Positions 52,032 to 61,737 are shown, numbered from the stretch's first letter. The stretch is 64,000 nt of DNA from Duncaniella dubosii (GCF_004803915.1 NZ_CP039396.1:1550001-1614000), one strand, 5' to 3'. The notes: generated from the letters alone by a model not told the origin. Numbers and translations: made by a program.

Positions 52032-53576
52032 TTATTTTGCAGTGAGAGTAATCAGCGGAACAAGCATTTCTTCCGGGGATATGCCTCCGTGCTGGAAAGT
52101 CCCCTCGTAATACTGCACGTAATAATTATAGTTGTTCGGATATGCAAAGAAGTCACGCCCTGTCGCGAAGATATAGGTCGACGAGACATTTGGAGCTGGT
52201 AGCCCCAGACGGCCGGGATTCTTCACTTCGTAGACCTGCTTGGGATTGTAGGCGAGATTTTTGCCAATCTTGTAACGTAGGTTGGTATTGGTGTTCTTGT
52301 CGCCCACGACCTTGACGGGATTGTCGACTCTGACAGTGCCGTGGTCTGTCGTCAGGATAATCTTGTATCCTTTGGCTGCGATGCGGCGGAATATCTCGAT
52401 GGCCGACGAGTGCCGGAACCACGATTCCGACAGTGAACGGTAGGCGGCGTTGGTCGATGCGAGCTCCCTTATCATCTTTGACTCCGTGCGGGCATGTGAA
52501 AGCATGTCGATAAAGTTGAACACGATTACATTCAGGTCATTTGCCAGCAGGTTGGAGAATTCACGCAGCAGTTTCTCGCCGGCGGCTGAATCGTTGATTT
52601 TGGTATAGGAAAACTTGCAGTGGCGGCGGTAGCGTTCAAACTGAGTGGCAATCAGCGGAGATTCGTTAAGGTTTTTTCCTTCCGGCGAATCCTCGTCGAC
52701 CCATAGCTCGGGAAACATTGATGCTATATCCTTAGGCATAAGTCCTGAGAATATGGCATTGCGGGCATACTGTGTCGCTGTCGGTAGAATCGAGCAGTAG
52801 AGTTCCTCGCGGAAGTTGAAACTGTCGGCAAGAAGAGGCTTTATTGCCGCCCACTGGTCGAGACGGAAGTTGTCAATGAGTACAAAAAATGCCTTCTCTC
52901 CTGCGTCAAGAAGCGGGAACACATGGGTCTTGAAGATTTCAGGTGACATGAGCGGACGTCCCTCCGCCTGTGGATTGACAATCCAGTCGGCGTAGTTGTT
53001 TCTGATAAACTTGGCAAATGCTGTGGCTGCTTCTTTCCGCTGCATGTCGAGAAGCTCGTCCATCCGGGTCTCGGTGGCCGACAGCTGCATTTCCCAATGC
53101 ACGAGAAGACGGTAAAGTTCCATCCAGTCATTCACGTTGGATGCCTCGCCGATGAGCTGGGATATGCGGGTGAATTCCTGCCGGTAATCGTTCCCTGTCT
53201 GCGACGAAACAAGCTCGTCGGAGTGAAGGTTTTTCTTTATGGACAGAAGTATCTGTTTCGGATTGACAGGTTTTATGAGGTAGTCGGCGATTTTGTTGCC
53301 GACTGCCTGATCCATGATATTTTCTTCCTCGCTTTTGGTAATCATTATCACCGGAATGTGGGGCGATACGAGCTTGATGCGCTGCAATGTCTCAAGTCCC
53401 GTCAATCCGGGCATGTTTTCATCGAGGATGATGAGGTCGAAGTTCTGTTCGTCGACGAGTGCAAGAGCGTCAGCACCGCTGCAGGCGGTGACAACCTCGT
53501 AGCCCTTCCCTTTGAGGAACATTATGTGGGGTTTTAGCAGGTCGATTTCATCGTCGGCCCAAAGTATGGTGGACAT
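52032..53576 (-). CDS. porX: PorX-type response regulator with alkaline phosphatase-like effector
   Basis: 514 residues. Receiver domain (residues 1-120) with acidic pair ADDE, phosphoacceptor Asp52 in ILDENMPG, and K in LIKPVNP. A helical linker leads to an alkaline phosphatase/PglZ-like domain (FFVLIDNFRLDQWAAIKPLL, NVIVFNFIDMLSHART, KIILTTDHGTVRVDN) which in PorX is a zinc phosphodiesterase. PorX is a regulator of the type IX secretion system in Porphyromonas and Flavobacterium. It also occurs in Bacteroidetes without a full T9SS. Its gene follows porW by 40 nt. The cognate kinase porY is not in the window. Confidence 0.93.
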   Translation of the reverse strand: MSTILWADDEIDLLKPHIMFLKGKGYEVVTACSGADALALVDEQNFDLIILDENMPGLTGLETLQRIKLVSPHIPVIMITKSEEENIMDQAVGNKIADYLIKPVNPKQILLSIKKNLHSDELVSSQTGNDYRQEFTRISQLIGEASNVNDWMELYRLLVHWEMQLSATETRMDELLDMQRKEAATAFAKFIRNNYADWIVNPQAEGRPLMSPEIFKTHVFPLLDAGEKAFFVLIDNFRLDQWAAIKPLLADSFNFREELYCSILPTATQYARNAIFSGLMPKDIASMFPELWVDEDSPEGKNLNESPLIATQFERYRRHCKFSYTKINDSAAGEKLLREFSNLLANDLNVIVFNFIDMLSHARTESKMIRELASTNAAYRSLSESWFRHSSAIEIFRRIAAKGYKIILTTDHGTVRVDNPVKVVGDKNTNTNLRYKIGKNLAYNPKQVYEVKNPGRLGLPAPNVSSTYIFATGRDFFAYPNNYNYYVQYYEGTFQHGGISPEEMLVPLITLTAK

Positions 53577-53585
53577 ATATTAAGT

Positions 53586-53613
53586 ATTAAGTCGTGAGGA
53601 TTAAGTCGTGAGG
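53586..53613. repeat. 14-bp tandem duplication between porW and porX
   Basis: ATTAAGTCGTGAGG occurs twice in tandem in the 40-nt space between the porW stop and the porX start. It looks like a small duplication with no evident role. Confidence 0.7.
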
Positions 53614-53616
53614 AAA

Positions 53617-56600
53617 TCAGTCGTCTTCGTCGCCTTCACTTCCGAGCGGATAGTCGGGAAGTCTCGGTGTCTTGGGCTGAGGTTTGGGGACAGCTGTCTT
53701 TTGAGGCTGCTTTTTGGCCTTTGGTTTCGGCACAGGTGGCTGCGCCGGTCTGACTGCCGGTCGCGGAGTCACTTTTTTCAGTGTGTCGGCATCGTTTTTC
53801 AGACTGTCAGCCTTGGTTGTCGGCCGGGCAATTTGTTTGGGTGCGGTGACATTGACAGTGACGCTATCGGTATTAACACTTTCAGTTGCCGGTTTTGTTT
53901 CCAATACAGGTACCGGAATATCGAAGTCGCCGGTCTCTTCCGGCTTGTCATTCGGCATTGTCTCGGGTGTGGTTGCCGGTGTAGGCAGAGCTTCTTCACC
54001 ATCGGTGTCATGGTCATCTTCTCCGCCATACATCTCTCCGGCAGAAGGATATTCTTCCGGGGGGAGGACAGACTCATGCGTCTCCCGGATGTTCTCCTCT
54101 CCGATGAAGCGGAAATAGTCGTCAAACGAACCTCCTCCTTGCAGAAGCTTCTCAAAGTTACTTTTGCTGATCTGTACAGGGCGTACTCCTTCAGGGAGCA
54201 TGACCCCGTTATCCTGTGCGAGAAGAGAACGGTAATGATTCAGTTCTCCCTCATTTCTGAATCCTTTTATCAGTAGCAGGCCGAGTTGGCCGAAATTCAT
54301 GACTTCAAGGTCGAAATCCCTTACCATATATGTAGTGAAGTTATGACGAGCCACATCAAACAGAAGCTGGTTTGGCGAAATGTTTTCTGTCGAGAAGAGC
54401 AAGACGAGATAGTGTGGCTCTTCCGGTTCGAGTACAAAGTCTATTTCGCCGCCTTCGGTTGATGTTGAGTCGTTCGACAGGCGTATGTCCCACAGCATAC
54501 CTCGCATATTCGATCCGCCGCTACGCAGTTTTCGTCCCTGAGCGAGTCCGCGGAGATATGAGGATGCCATAGGGGTTACATCGGTGTCGGGATAACGTTC
54601 GAGAAGTTCTTTGAGTGTTGCTCCGAACTCGTCAGGTTTGTTGTCGGTGACATAGGCGAGCGCTTCAAGGAACATGAATTTCGGCATCAGGGGCGACAGG
54701 GGATATTCTTCCTTCATGCGGCTGTATGCCTCATGAACCTTGGCATTGTTGTCGGCGAGATAACTGGCATAGGCATCCTCATATAGCTGTTCCTGACGGG
54801 CGAACATGGAGCGTAGGTTTTCGATATAGTTCGGGTCGGACATCGCTTTTGCAAAATTCGATTCCGGGAAATCTCGCAGGATAAGCTGGCGGTAGCGCTC
54901 AGCCTCCACAGGGCGGTTGGCCCTGATGTTCATCAGATATTCGTTATAATAGATGTCAAGCCGGTAGATATTGTCGGGATAGCGGTTCATGAGCCGTTGC
55001 CATTCGGCATCGGCCGCATCGAAATCTTCAAGCTTGTCTTTGAGAATAAGCCCGGAGGTGTAGAGACCCTCGCGTATCACATCTTCGGCGGTTGTCTTTT
55101 CGACATCGGTCGACGGGATCTGCTTCAGATAGTATTCGGGATAGTGTGGGTCATTGGCCTTTGCAGCCTCGCTTTTCTTTTCGTCGGAGTTATTGTCGCC
55201 AGTCTCGGCGGAGTCGTCAGCATTATCGTCCTCTGTTCCGTCGTCATCGCTTTCCGAACCAAAATCGTCGAAACTGAATGACGATTTGTTTCTGCGCCGC
55301 CAGTCGTTTTCAAGTTTTCGCGACCCCCACCGTTTCTGGAAGTCCGTGCGTCCGGCATTGCGGGTTGCGGTATTGTAGAAATACCATGAATTGTCGGTGT
55401 TCAGATTGAATGAGGTCGGAGCTTTGACATTGTCCTGTTTCAGATTCGATCCGGCAGCTTGTTGTTCAGCCAGATATTCTTCACGTTGTGCTGCATCGGC
55501 TTCTTCTTTTTCCCGTTTTCTGAGGTCGGCGATGATTTTGTCGATAACAGCAAGGCGCTCGGCTTCGGGCATGGCAGCCAGCCGGAGCAGAGAGTCATTC
55601 AGATTTACATTCTGAGAGTAGACGGCAAGTTCGTCGAGCACGTCCGATCTCTTTCTGAGTGTTGCGATGTCAGGGTAGTCGTCAGGAAGCAGAGGTACAG
55701 CCTCGGCATAGCATGGCTGTGCGAGGTCATAGCGGTGTCTGTCGAAGTAGAGGCTGCCGAGTGTTATCTGCGAGAATGCTTTCTCGACTCCGCCGCGTGT
55801 CGATTTCTCTGCTGCAAGGATGTAGTTGGCTATGGCGTTGGCCGTGTCGCGTCTTGACAGATAAAGATTGCCGATGGCATAGTAGATCTGGTCGAGATAT
55901 TCTTTGTTGCGGTCATAGCGCGTCATCCGTTTCAGAGCCTTGACCTCGGGGGTGATGTCAGCGCCCTGAAAGACCTCGCTTTGCTTTATGCGAGCATTGA
56001 ACTTGGTGCGGTATGAGGCCGAGGTCGACTTCCCGGCTTTCTTATATGCCTGATAGGCGGCTGTCTTGTCACCTTCGGAGGAATATAGCTGTCCTAAGAG
56101 GAAATTCAGGCGAGTTTTTTGTGTTCCCTTGGCGAAGGCCAACGCCTCTTTGAGCATGGGGATTGCCTTCGCATTGTCATGGGAGCGGATATAGAAATCA
56201 GCGTATGTGAAGTAGTAAAGCTCCTTTAGCCGTGAATTTGTGAGTTCGTCAGATTTGATTCGGGTAAGTATGGTTTCGGCTTCGAACAGCCAGTCGAGTC
56301 CGCAATAACTTCTAGCCTGCCACAGTTTTGCTTCAGTTACGGTTTCCGGCAGCCATGTGAAATGTTTTACGACGTAATAGAATGTGGAAGCAGCCCCGAG
56401 GAAGTCACCGTTGAAATACTGGCTTCTGCCCATGAGCATCCATGCGTTATGGAGAAACGGATTGTACTCCTCGCGTTTAAGCCATTTTTTGTATTCCGGA
56501 TCGTTCGAATGGCCCGGTTTGCGTTTGGGCCGCTTCTTGATACTGTGGAGCTGAATGGCTTTCTGGGCTTTCTCTATGGACCGTGTGAACGATCCGTTTG

Positions 56601-56898
56601 GCTGCGGAGCTTTTGGATTGGAATAGGCTTCGACCGGGTGCATGAACAGTTGCGAGGTGTAATCGTCCTCGTAGGCCCGTTCCATTTCCTTCAAAGTTTC
56701 TTTGAAATGCTGGTCACCGTTGAAATAGACATTATAGCGGGTGATAAAAGCCTGATAGTTGCGTGAGGCGGCAGTGTTCTTCTTGGTCGAACATGATGAG
56801 ACCGACGCGACGATTGCCGCGACAGCGATTACCGTCATCACCCTGTGCAGGAGATGGCCGAAAAAGAGGTCAGACCATTTTTTCATCTTTTTCTTCAA
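53617..56898 (-). CDS. porW: PorW/SprE-type TPR lipoprotein of type IX secretion
   Basis: 1093 residues. The lipoprotein signal has a TM-like stretch ending in SVSSC near residue 36, then NYQAFITRYNVYFNGDQHFK, a hallmark of SprE/PorW proteins. A long run of TPRs follows (for example HNAWMLMGRSQYFNGDFLGA, LYYFTYADFYIRSHDNAKA, RTKFNARIKQSEVFQGAD). The centre is acidic and low complexity (SESDDDGTEDDNADDSAE), and the C-terminus is Pro/Lys-rich. PorW links the outer-membrane complex of T9SS to other parts (established). It starts a chain with porX, tsaE, birA and trxA. Confidence 0.87.
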   Translation of the reverse strand: MKKKMKKWSDLFFGHLLHRVMTVIAVAAIVASVSSCSTKKNTAASRNYQAFITRYNVYFNGDQHFKETLKEMERAYEDDYTSQLFMHPVEAYSNPKAPQPNGSFTRSIEKAQKAIQLHSIKKRPKRKPGHSNDPEYKKWLKREEYNPFLHNAWMLMGRSQYFNGDFLGAASTFYYVVKHFTWLPETVTEAKLWQARSYCGLDWLFEAETILTRIKSDELTNSRLKELYYFTYADFYIRSHDNAKAIPMLKEALAFAKGTQKTRLNFLLGQLYSSEGDKTAAYQAYKKAGKSTSASYRTKFNARIKQSEVFQGADITPEVKALKRMTRYDRNKEYLDQIYYAIGNLYLSRRDTANAIANYILAAEKSTRGGVEKAFSQITLGSLYFDRHRYDLAQPCYAEAVPLLPDDYPDIATLRKRSDVLDELAVYSQNVNLNDSLLRLAAMPEAERLAVIDKIIADLRKREKEEADAAQREEYLAEQQAAGSNLKQDNVKAPTSFNLNTDNSWYFYNTATRNAGRTDFQKRWGSRKLENDWRRRNKSSFSFDDFGSESDDDGTEDDNADDSAETGDNNSDEKKSEAAKANDPHYPEYYLKQIPSTDVEKTTAEDVIREGLYTSGLILKDKLEDFDAADAEWQRLMNRYPDNIYRLDIYYNEYLMNIRANRPVEAERYRQLILRDFPESNFAKAMSDPNYIENLRSMFARQEQLYEDAYASYLADNNAKVHEAYSRMKEEYPLSPLMPKFMFLEALAYVTDNKPDEFGATLKELLERYPDTDVTPMASSYLRGLAQGRKLRSGGSNMRGMLWDIRLSNDSTSTEGGEIDFVLEPEEPHYLVLLFSTENISPNQLLFDVARHNFTTYMVRDFDLEVMNFGQLGLLLIKGFRNEGELNHYRSLLAQDNGVMLPEGVRPVQISKSNFEKLLQGGGSFDDYFRFIGEENIRETHESVLPPEEYPSAGEMYGGEDDHDTDGEEALPTPATTPETMPNDKPEETGDFDIPVPVLETKPATESVNTDSVTVNVTAPKQIARPTTKADSLKNDADTLKKVTPRPAVRPAQPPVPKPKAKKQPQKTAVPKPQPKTPRLPDYPLGSEGDEDD

Positions 56899-57014
56899 CG
56901 TAAATATAAGGGTATTATTGCCTTTTGTCTACATTATGGCAACACTCTGATTCGATTGCAGTTAAATTTAAACAGATCTATGTGAAAAATGTTAAAAAAT
57001 ATAAAATGGAGGGG

Positions 57015-57022
57015 TAATTTTG
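57015..57022 (+). promoter_or_regulatory. Candidate -7 element (TAATTTTG) of the decarboxylase gene
   Basis: Exact TAnnTTTG. No clear TTTG 19-21 nt upstream. If used, it gives a 5' leader of about 230 nt. Confidence 0.35.
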
Positions 57023-57257
57023 ATTTCAGGTTGTTATAAAGTCAACGTCAGCGAAACGCAAGCTTCACAGGCGCTAAAATCTTGGTCGGAGGCGCATTGC
57101 TCCTGAGGTAAATCAGGATTGTGAATCATGCAGACCACAACCTACAAACCTGAATACTAAAAGATCCTGCATGACGGTCAACGGGGATTGAACAACTTCT
57201 TCGAAGCCAGAGTGTACGGTCAATAAATATATTCATAAACACTTAATTTTTATTACT
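57023..57257 (+). other. Long leader upstream of the PSD-like decarboxylase
   Basis: 235 nt with several short dyads: TCCTGA/TCAGGA (around 57102-57119), GGAG...CTCC, and ACGGTCAA twice (57175 and 57218 regions). I recognise no known riboswitch or leader-peptide class. It could carry regulation of the decarboxylase operon. No reading frame in it is convincing. Confidence 0.35.
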
Positions 57258-58403
57258 ATGGCAGACAAGAAGTATTCACCCGTAGTACAAGAACTCGCTG
57301 ACCTCATCAAAGAAAACAATTGGGAGGACAAATTCAATCAGGCTATCGCCAAAGTCGTGTCTTACAAGATTCCCGGATTGTCGGATATAGCCACGATAGA
57401 TGACTATCTTGCCTATCTTGAGGCTTATATGCACTGGGTTCCTGCTGAAAACAAAGAAGGTACACACGTCTATCAACACCTGTTCCGTTCCTTCTTCCTG
57501 TTGGATCAGGAACCTGTCAAGTCTCTGCAGACTCCATGTAAACCGGCAGACAGGCAGCCCGAACTTACTCCGCTTTCAAAATGGATGGTCGACTATTGCT
57601 ACGGAATCGGCAACTGGCTTGACAGTCCCGAATCGATTACCGACGACAGCGTGAAATCCTTCTATGACTGTGCGGTCTACAACATGGACGAGTATCTTGA
57701 GCCGCGAGGAGGCTGGAAGACATTCAACCAGATGTTTGCCCGTCACGTGAAACCCGGCTACCGTCCTATCGCTGCGATTGACGACGATAAGATTATCGTC
57801 CATCCGGCCGACGCTTGTTTCGGTGGCCAGTGGGAAATCCGTCCTGACACCCATGTACGTATCAAGGGTCTTGACTGGAGCATAGACGAGCTTCTTGAAG
57901 GTAGCCCCTATAAGGATAAATTCAAAGGCGGCATGTGGTGTCACTCGTTCCTTAGCTGGACCGACTATCATCGTCAGCATGCACCGCTTTCAGGCATTGT
58001 CCGTGAGGCACGTGTCATTCAGGGAGCATGCTATGTGGATCTCGTCGCTGTTCCTGACAAGGTAAATCCTGCCACCAATCAGGTTGAGGCATGGCGTGCG
58101 ACAGCTCCTGACCAGGCCGGTTATGAATTCATGCAGACCCGTGGTCTGATTGTCCTTGAGACGAAATACGGATATGTAGCCATTCTGCCTATTGCGATGC
58201 CTCAGGTTTCGTCGGTTGTCGTTACGGCTGAAGAAGGTGTCGCCCTTAAGAAAGGTGATGAGATATCCTACTTCCAGTTCGGCGGATCGGATATTGTCTA
58301 CCTCTTCTCTGCCAATATGAATGTTTCTATGTCTGCCCATAAGGGAACTCACTATAAAGTCGGCACAAAAATCGGAGAAGTCTATCCGGTGGTTGAACTC
58401 TGA
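57258..58403 (+). CDS. Phosphatidylserine decarboxylase-like pyruvoyl enzyme, probable amino acid decarboxylase
   Basis: 381 residues, longer than the phosphatidylserine decarboxylase (PSD) of membrane synthesis. Residues 1-120 are an N-terminal region of the PSDC type. The PSD core starts near 153 (WKTFNQMFARHVKPGYRPI). Asp185 (HPADACFGG) and His238/His241 (TDYHRQHAPLSG) match the PSD catalytic Asp and His. The cleavage motif FGGSDIV puts the pyruvoyl precursor serine at 344 (Gly343-Ser344), leaving a 38-residue alpha chain. No transmembrane anchor is seen. PSD-like tryptophan decarboxylase PsiD of fungi has a similar layout. The antiporter, MFS and porin genes downstream favour a small-molecule substrate. 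Lipid synthesis remains possible but less likely. Confidence 0.8.
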   Translation: MADKKYSPVVQELADLIKENNWEDKFNQAIAKVVSYKIPGLSDIATIDDYLAYLEAYMHWVPAENKEGTHVYQHLFRSFFLLDQEPVKSLQTPCKPADRQPELTPLSKWMVDYCYGIGNWLDSPESITDDSVKSFYDCAVYNMDEYLEPRGGWKTFNQMFARHVKPGYRPIAAIDDDKIIVHPADACFGGQWEIRPDTHVRIKGLDWSIDELLEGSPYKDKFKGGMWCHSFLSWTDYHRQHAPLSGIVREARVIQGACYVDLVAVPDKVNPATNQVEAWRATAPDQAGYEFMQTRGLIVLETKYGYVAILPIAMPQVSSVVVTAEEGVALKKGDEISYFQFGGSDIVYLFSANMNVSMSAHKGTHYKVGTKIGEVYPVVEL

Positions 58404-58487
58404 CCGTCGTAAGACACGATTTTCTCGAATTTCAACTATGAAGTGATTTTTTGAACGTTTTCATGACCGTCTGCCGGTCATGGCACA

Positions 58488-58523
58488 GCGGGGGTCGGCA
58501 TCACCGCCGACTCCCGCTTTTTT
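58488..58523 (+). terminator. Rho-independent terminator between decarboxylase and antiporter genes
   Basis: GCGGGGGTCGGC pairs with GCCGACTCCCGC (12 bp, one G-U), loop ATCACC region, followed by TTTTTTC. A smaller CATGACC/GGTCATG hairpin precedes it. Much of the decarboxylase transcript should stop here. Confidence 0.85.
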
Positions 58524-58585
58524 CAAACGCTCCGATTCATAGCTTCTCATCCTATCATTTAATAACGTATTTAATTAAGGCATAT

Positions 58586-60295
58586 ATGGCTACTTCAACT
58601 TCACCACGGTCATCCTCTGACAAACCTAAGGTGAATAAGCCATCGGCGGCTTTGATATCGACAGGAGCGATGACAGTAATGATCATCACGACTGTGGTCA
58701 GTCTCCGTGGACTTCCATCGCAGGCAGAGTTTGGCATTCAGTCAATTTTCTACTATCTGTTTGCCGCAATCGTTTTTCTGATTCCGTTTTCTCTTGTTTG
58801 TGCCGAGCTTGCTTCGACCTATACTCATTCCGGTGGCCTTTATCGTTGGGTTTCGGAAGCCTTTGGCCCTCGTTGGGGATGGACGGCAATGTATCTTGAA
58901 TGGCAGACTCTTGTAATATGGTTTCCTGCTGTCCTCATGTTTGCAGCCGTGTCGCTCGCCTATATATTCTGGCCGGAATCTTTTGACGCGAAGCTGTCGG
59001 CCAATAAGATTTACACACTGATTGTTGTGCTTGCGGTCTATTGGATAACTAACTTTATCGCTTTTAGGGGCATGAAGTCCTCGAAGATTCTGAGCACGCT
59101 CGGAGGTCTTTTCGGCACCATAGTGCCCGGTGCGATTCTGATTATTCTTGGTGTCGCATATCTGTGCATGGGCAAACCTATCATGCTGACCCATGAATCT
59201 TTCTTTCCTGATTTTACAAAAATCGGCACAATCGTACTCGCTGCATCGATTTTCCTGTTCTACGGTGGTATGGAGATGAATGCCGTCCATGTGCAGAACA
59301 TGAGTAATCCTGCCCGTCAGTTCCCGCGTGCGATTTTCCTTGCGGTCGCTGTCATCGTGCTCATATTTGTCTTCGCTACTCTTGCAATCGGTTTTGTCGT
59401 TCCTGCGAAGGATATAAATCTTCTCGCCTCGCTGCTGGTTGCCTACAATGACCTCTGGGCATCCATCGGAGTGCCTTGGCTTGGAAATGTGATGGCATTG
59501 CTGATCACTTTCGGTGTGATAGGTCAGGTGAGTGTCATCATTGCAGGCCCGTCGACAGGTCTTGTAGCGGTCGGTGAGAGCGGTTATCTTCCGCGTGGTC
59601 TCCAGAAGACCAATTCGCGAGGTGTCAATAAACCGATTCTTTACGTTCAGGCCATTTTTGTGAGCCTGCTTTCGCTGGTGCTCGTCGTGCTTCCATCGGT
59701 TGAATCAGCCTATCAGGTTATGTCGCAGATGGCTACTGTCATCTATCTGATACTTGTATTGATGATTTATTTTGCATTTATCAGATTGCGTCACACTCAG
59801 CCGCAGAAACATCGCGGTTTCCGTATTCCGGGTGGTAAATTCGGAGAAGTCGTAGTCGGTGGTATTGGAATTCTTGGTGCGATTGTTGCCATGATTCTTA
59901 GCTTTTTCCCGCCTTCGCAGATTAACACCGGCAGTCCGGTAGTTTATGTGCTCATAATTCTCTGTGGAGCTGTCCTGTTTTTCTGTGTTCCTCTGATTGT
60001 ATTTGCCAAACGTAAGCCGTCATGGCGTAATCCGCAGGCTGATTTCTATCCTTTCGACTGGCAGATTGAGAACCGTGAGCCTTCACAGCCGTCAAAATGG
60101 AGTGCCGATTATCAGCCGACACCGGCCGACATTGCTGCTACGGATGCGAGAATTCTTGCCGAGGAAAACGGAGCGAGCCGGTCGGAGGCAGAGGCTCTTG
60201 CCGCAGAGGCAGCCAAAGCTTACAATGATTCAGCCAATCCACAGGCGGTAGCTTATGAGATTTTCAATAAAAACAAAGGCGGCACAGCGAAGTGA
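58586..60295 (+). CDS. APC-family amino acid/amine antiporter (GadC-like)
   Basis: 569 residues from ATG 58586; upstream in-frame residues are not membrane-like. Twelve helices with the APC start SAALISTGAMTVMIITTVVS, then QSIFYYLFAAIVFLIPFSLV, GGLYRWVSEAFGPRWGWTAM and FYGGMEMNAVHVQNMSNPAR (typical of GadC-like transporters). After the last helix comes a 70-90 residue polar tail rich in Ala/Glu. GadC's C-terminal plug closes the channel at neutral pH. The tail here may act alike (inference). It probably exchanges an amino acid for its amine or another product. Confidence 0.85.
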   Translation: MATSTSPRSSSDKPKVNKPSAALISTGAMTVMIITTVVSLRGLPSQAEFGIQSIFYYLFAAIVFLIPFSLVCAELASTYTHSGGLYRWVSEAFGPRWGWTAMYLEWQTLVIWFPAVLMFAAVSLAYIFWPESFDAKLSANKIYTLIVVLAVYWITNFIAFRGMKSSKILSTLGGLFGTIVPGAILIILGVAYLCMGKPIMLTHESFFPDFTKIGTIVLAASIFLFYGGMEMNAVHVQNMSNPARQFPRAIFLAVAVIVLIFVFATLAIGFVVPAKDINLLASLLVAYNDLWASIGVPWLGNVMALLITFGVIGQVSVIIAGPSTGLVAVGESGYLPRGLQKTNSRGVNKPILYVQAIFVSLLSLVLVVLPSVESAYQVMSQMATVIYLILVLMIYFAFIRLRHTQPQKHRGFRIPGGKFGEVVVGGIGILGAIVAMILSFFPPSQINTGSPVVYVLIILCGAVLFFCVPLIVFAKRKPSWRNPQADFYPFDWQIENREPSQPSKWSADYQPTPADIAATDARILAEENGASRSEAEALAAEAAKAYNDSANPQAVAYEIFNKNKGGTAK

Positions 60296-60341
60296 TGTCT
60301 GACCTTCGGACCACGTCATTTCCCCTCAAACAGTCGACGTT

Positions 60342-61673
60342 ATGAAAGTAAACACCGGAAAGGGCTCTATCTCCCTTATGACCCTGATTGCCATATGGTC
60401 AATCTCTCTGACTGTCAATCTGCCCGGGCTTGCCATCACACCTATGTTAGGCAATCTGGACAAGATATTCCCTCACACGTCTGAACTGGAGATTCAGCTC
60501 CTGACCGTGTTGCCTAACCTTTTCATAATCCCGTTTGTATTGCTTTCGGGGAAGCTGTCGCTGTCGAAAAGCAAAATTAAAATAGTAGTGGTGGCACTCG
60601 CCATCTATCTGGCGAGTGGCATCCTCTATTTCTTTGCCAAAAGCATGGTCGACCTGATTGTCATAAGCTGTCTGCTTGGCATCGGGTGCGGTTTGCTGAT
60701 ACCGCTTGCCGCAGGTCTTCTGGCTGATACATTTGTCGGGAAGTACCGTATGAGGCAGCTTGGAATCAAGTCCGGTCTCTCGAATATCGCTCTTGTTATT
60801 GCCACCTATATCGTCGGTTGGCTTAATCATGGCAACTGGCGGTTGCCGTTTCTCGTTTATCTGATTCCGGCGATACCTCTCGTATTGTCTGTGTTCCTGC
60901 GAGGCATTCCGAAAGCAGATCTCTATCCGGCTTCTGTAACACCGTCGCCCGACGTGAAAGCCACAGCCAAGGTCGCATCGAAGGCTTCTGTTGCCGGAGT
61001 TCCGGCAAAGGCCATACATGCCAAAGTCCCGGCCTACGTTAATGACGAAGAGAATGGAAAGCCGTGTCTTGTGAAGGATGGATTCATAATCTCACGTGTG
61101 TGGTCGCTCATTACCGTCTATTTCTTTGTCTGCTACGCGACTGTGATAGTCAGCTATTACACCCCGTTTCTCATGCAGTCCGATGGAATGAGTGACTCAG
61201 ATGTCGGATCTGTAACCGCGATTTTCTTTCTTGCCGTCTTTCTCCCGGGCTTTATTCTGCCTTATGTCGTGAAGATGTTGAGACAGACCACACTGATTGC
61301 CTGCTCTATTGTCATGGCCGGCGGTATAATCCTCATGGTTGCAGGGCATAATTTCGGTGTGATGTGTGTGGCAGCTGTGCTTGTCGGATTCGGCTATGGA
61401 GTTTTCCAGCCTTTGATTTATGACAAGGCTACCCAGATAGTAACCGATCCGGCAAAATCGACTCTCGCATTGGCAATAGTGCTTGCAGCCAATTATGTCT
61501 CTGTAAGCGTCACGCCTTTCATTGTCGATGGCTTAAGGGATATTTTCGATCCTCACCATCTCAACAATGCTTTCCCGTTTATTCTGAATTCAGTCCTTCT
61601 CGGCATATTTACATTTATTGTAATCATATTTCGCAAGTCGTTCGTGTTCCGTATCGATCGTTCCTACTATTAA
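60342..61673 (+). CDS. MFS transporter
   Basis: 443 residues, twelve helices in two halves. Typical: AITPMLGNLDKIFP early, LSGKLSLSKSKIKIVVVALA in loop 2-3, GCGLLIPLAAGLLADTFVGK, and LVGFGYGVFQPLIYDKATQI in the second half. The middle loop (about residues 195-245) is long and has Ala/Lys/Val-rich repeats. No antibiotic-specific signature is seen. It starts 46 nt after the antiporter, so it is in the same transcript and may import or export the same compounds. Confidence 0.86.
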   Translation: MKVNTGKGSISLMTLIAIWSISLTVNLPGLAITPMLGNLDKIFPHTSELEIQLLTVLPNLFIIPFVLLSGKLSLSKSKIKIVVVALAIYLASGILYFFAKSMVDLIVISCLLGIGCGLLIPLAAGLLADTFVGKYRMRQLGIKSGLSNIALVIATYIVGWLNHGNWRLPFLVYLIPAIPLVLSVFLRGIPKADLYPASVTPSPDVKATAKVASKASVAGVPAKAIHAKVPAYVNDEENGKPCLVKDGFIISRVWSLITVYFFVCYATVIVSYYTPFLMQSDGMSDSDVGSVTAIFFLAVFLPGFILPYVVKMLRQTTLIACSIVMAGGIILMVAGHNFGVMCVAAVLVGFGYGVFQPLIYDKATQIVTDPAKSTLALAIVLAANYVSVSVTPFIVDGLRDIFDPHHLNNAFPFILNSVLLGIFTFIVIIFRKSFVFRIDRSYY

Positions 61674-61737
61674 TTTATGGAACATACATTGCGGAAACAA
61701 GGCTAAATATTAAAAGCTTCTTTACACTTAACTGATA

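Noticed and set aside
53586..53613. Tandem 14-bp repeat as a regulatory site
   Set aside because: Only two copies between two co-transcribed genes; best seen as a chance duplication.
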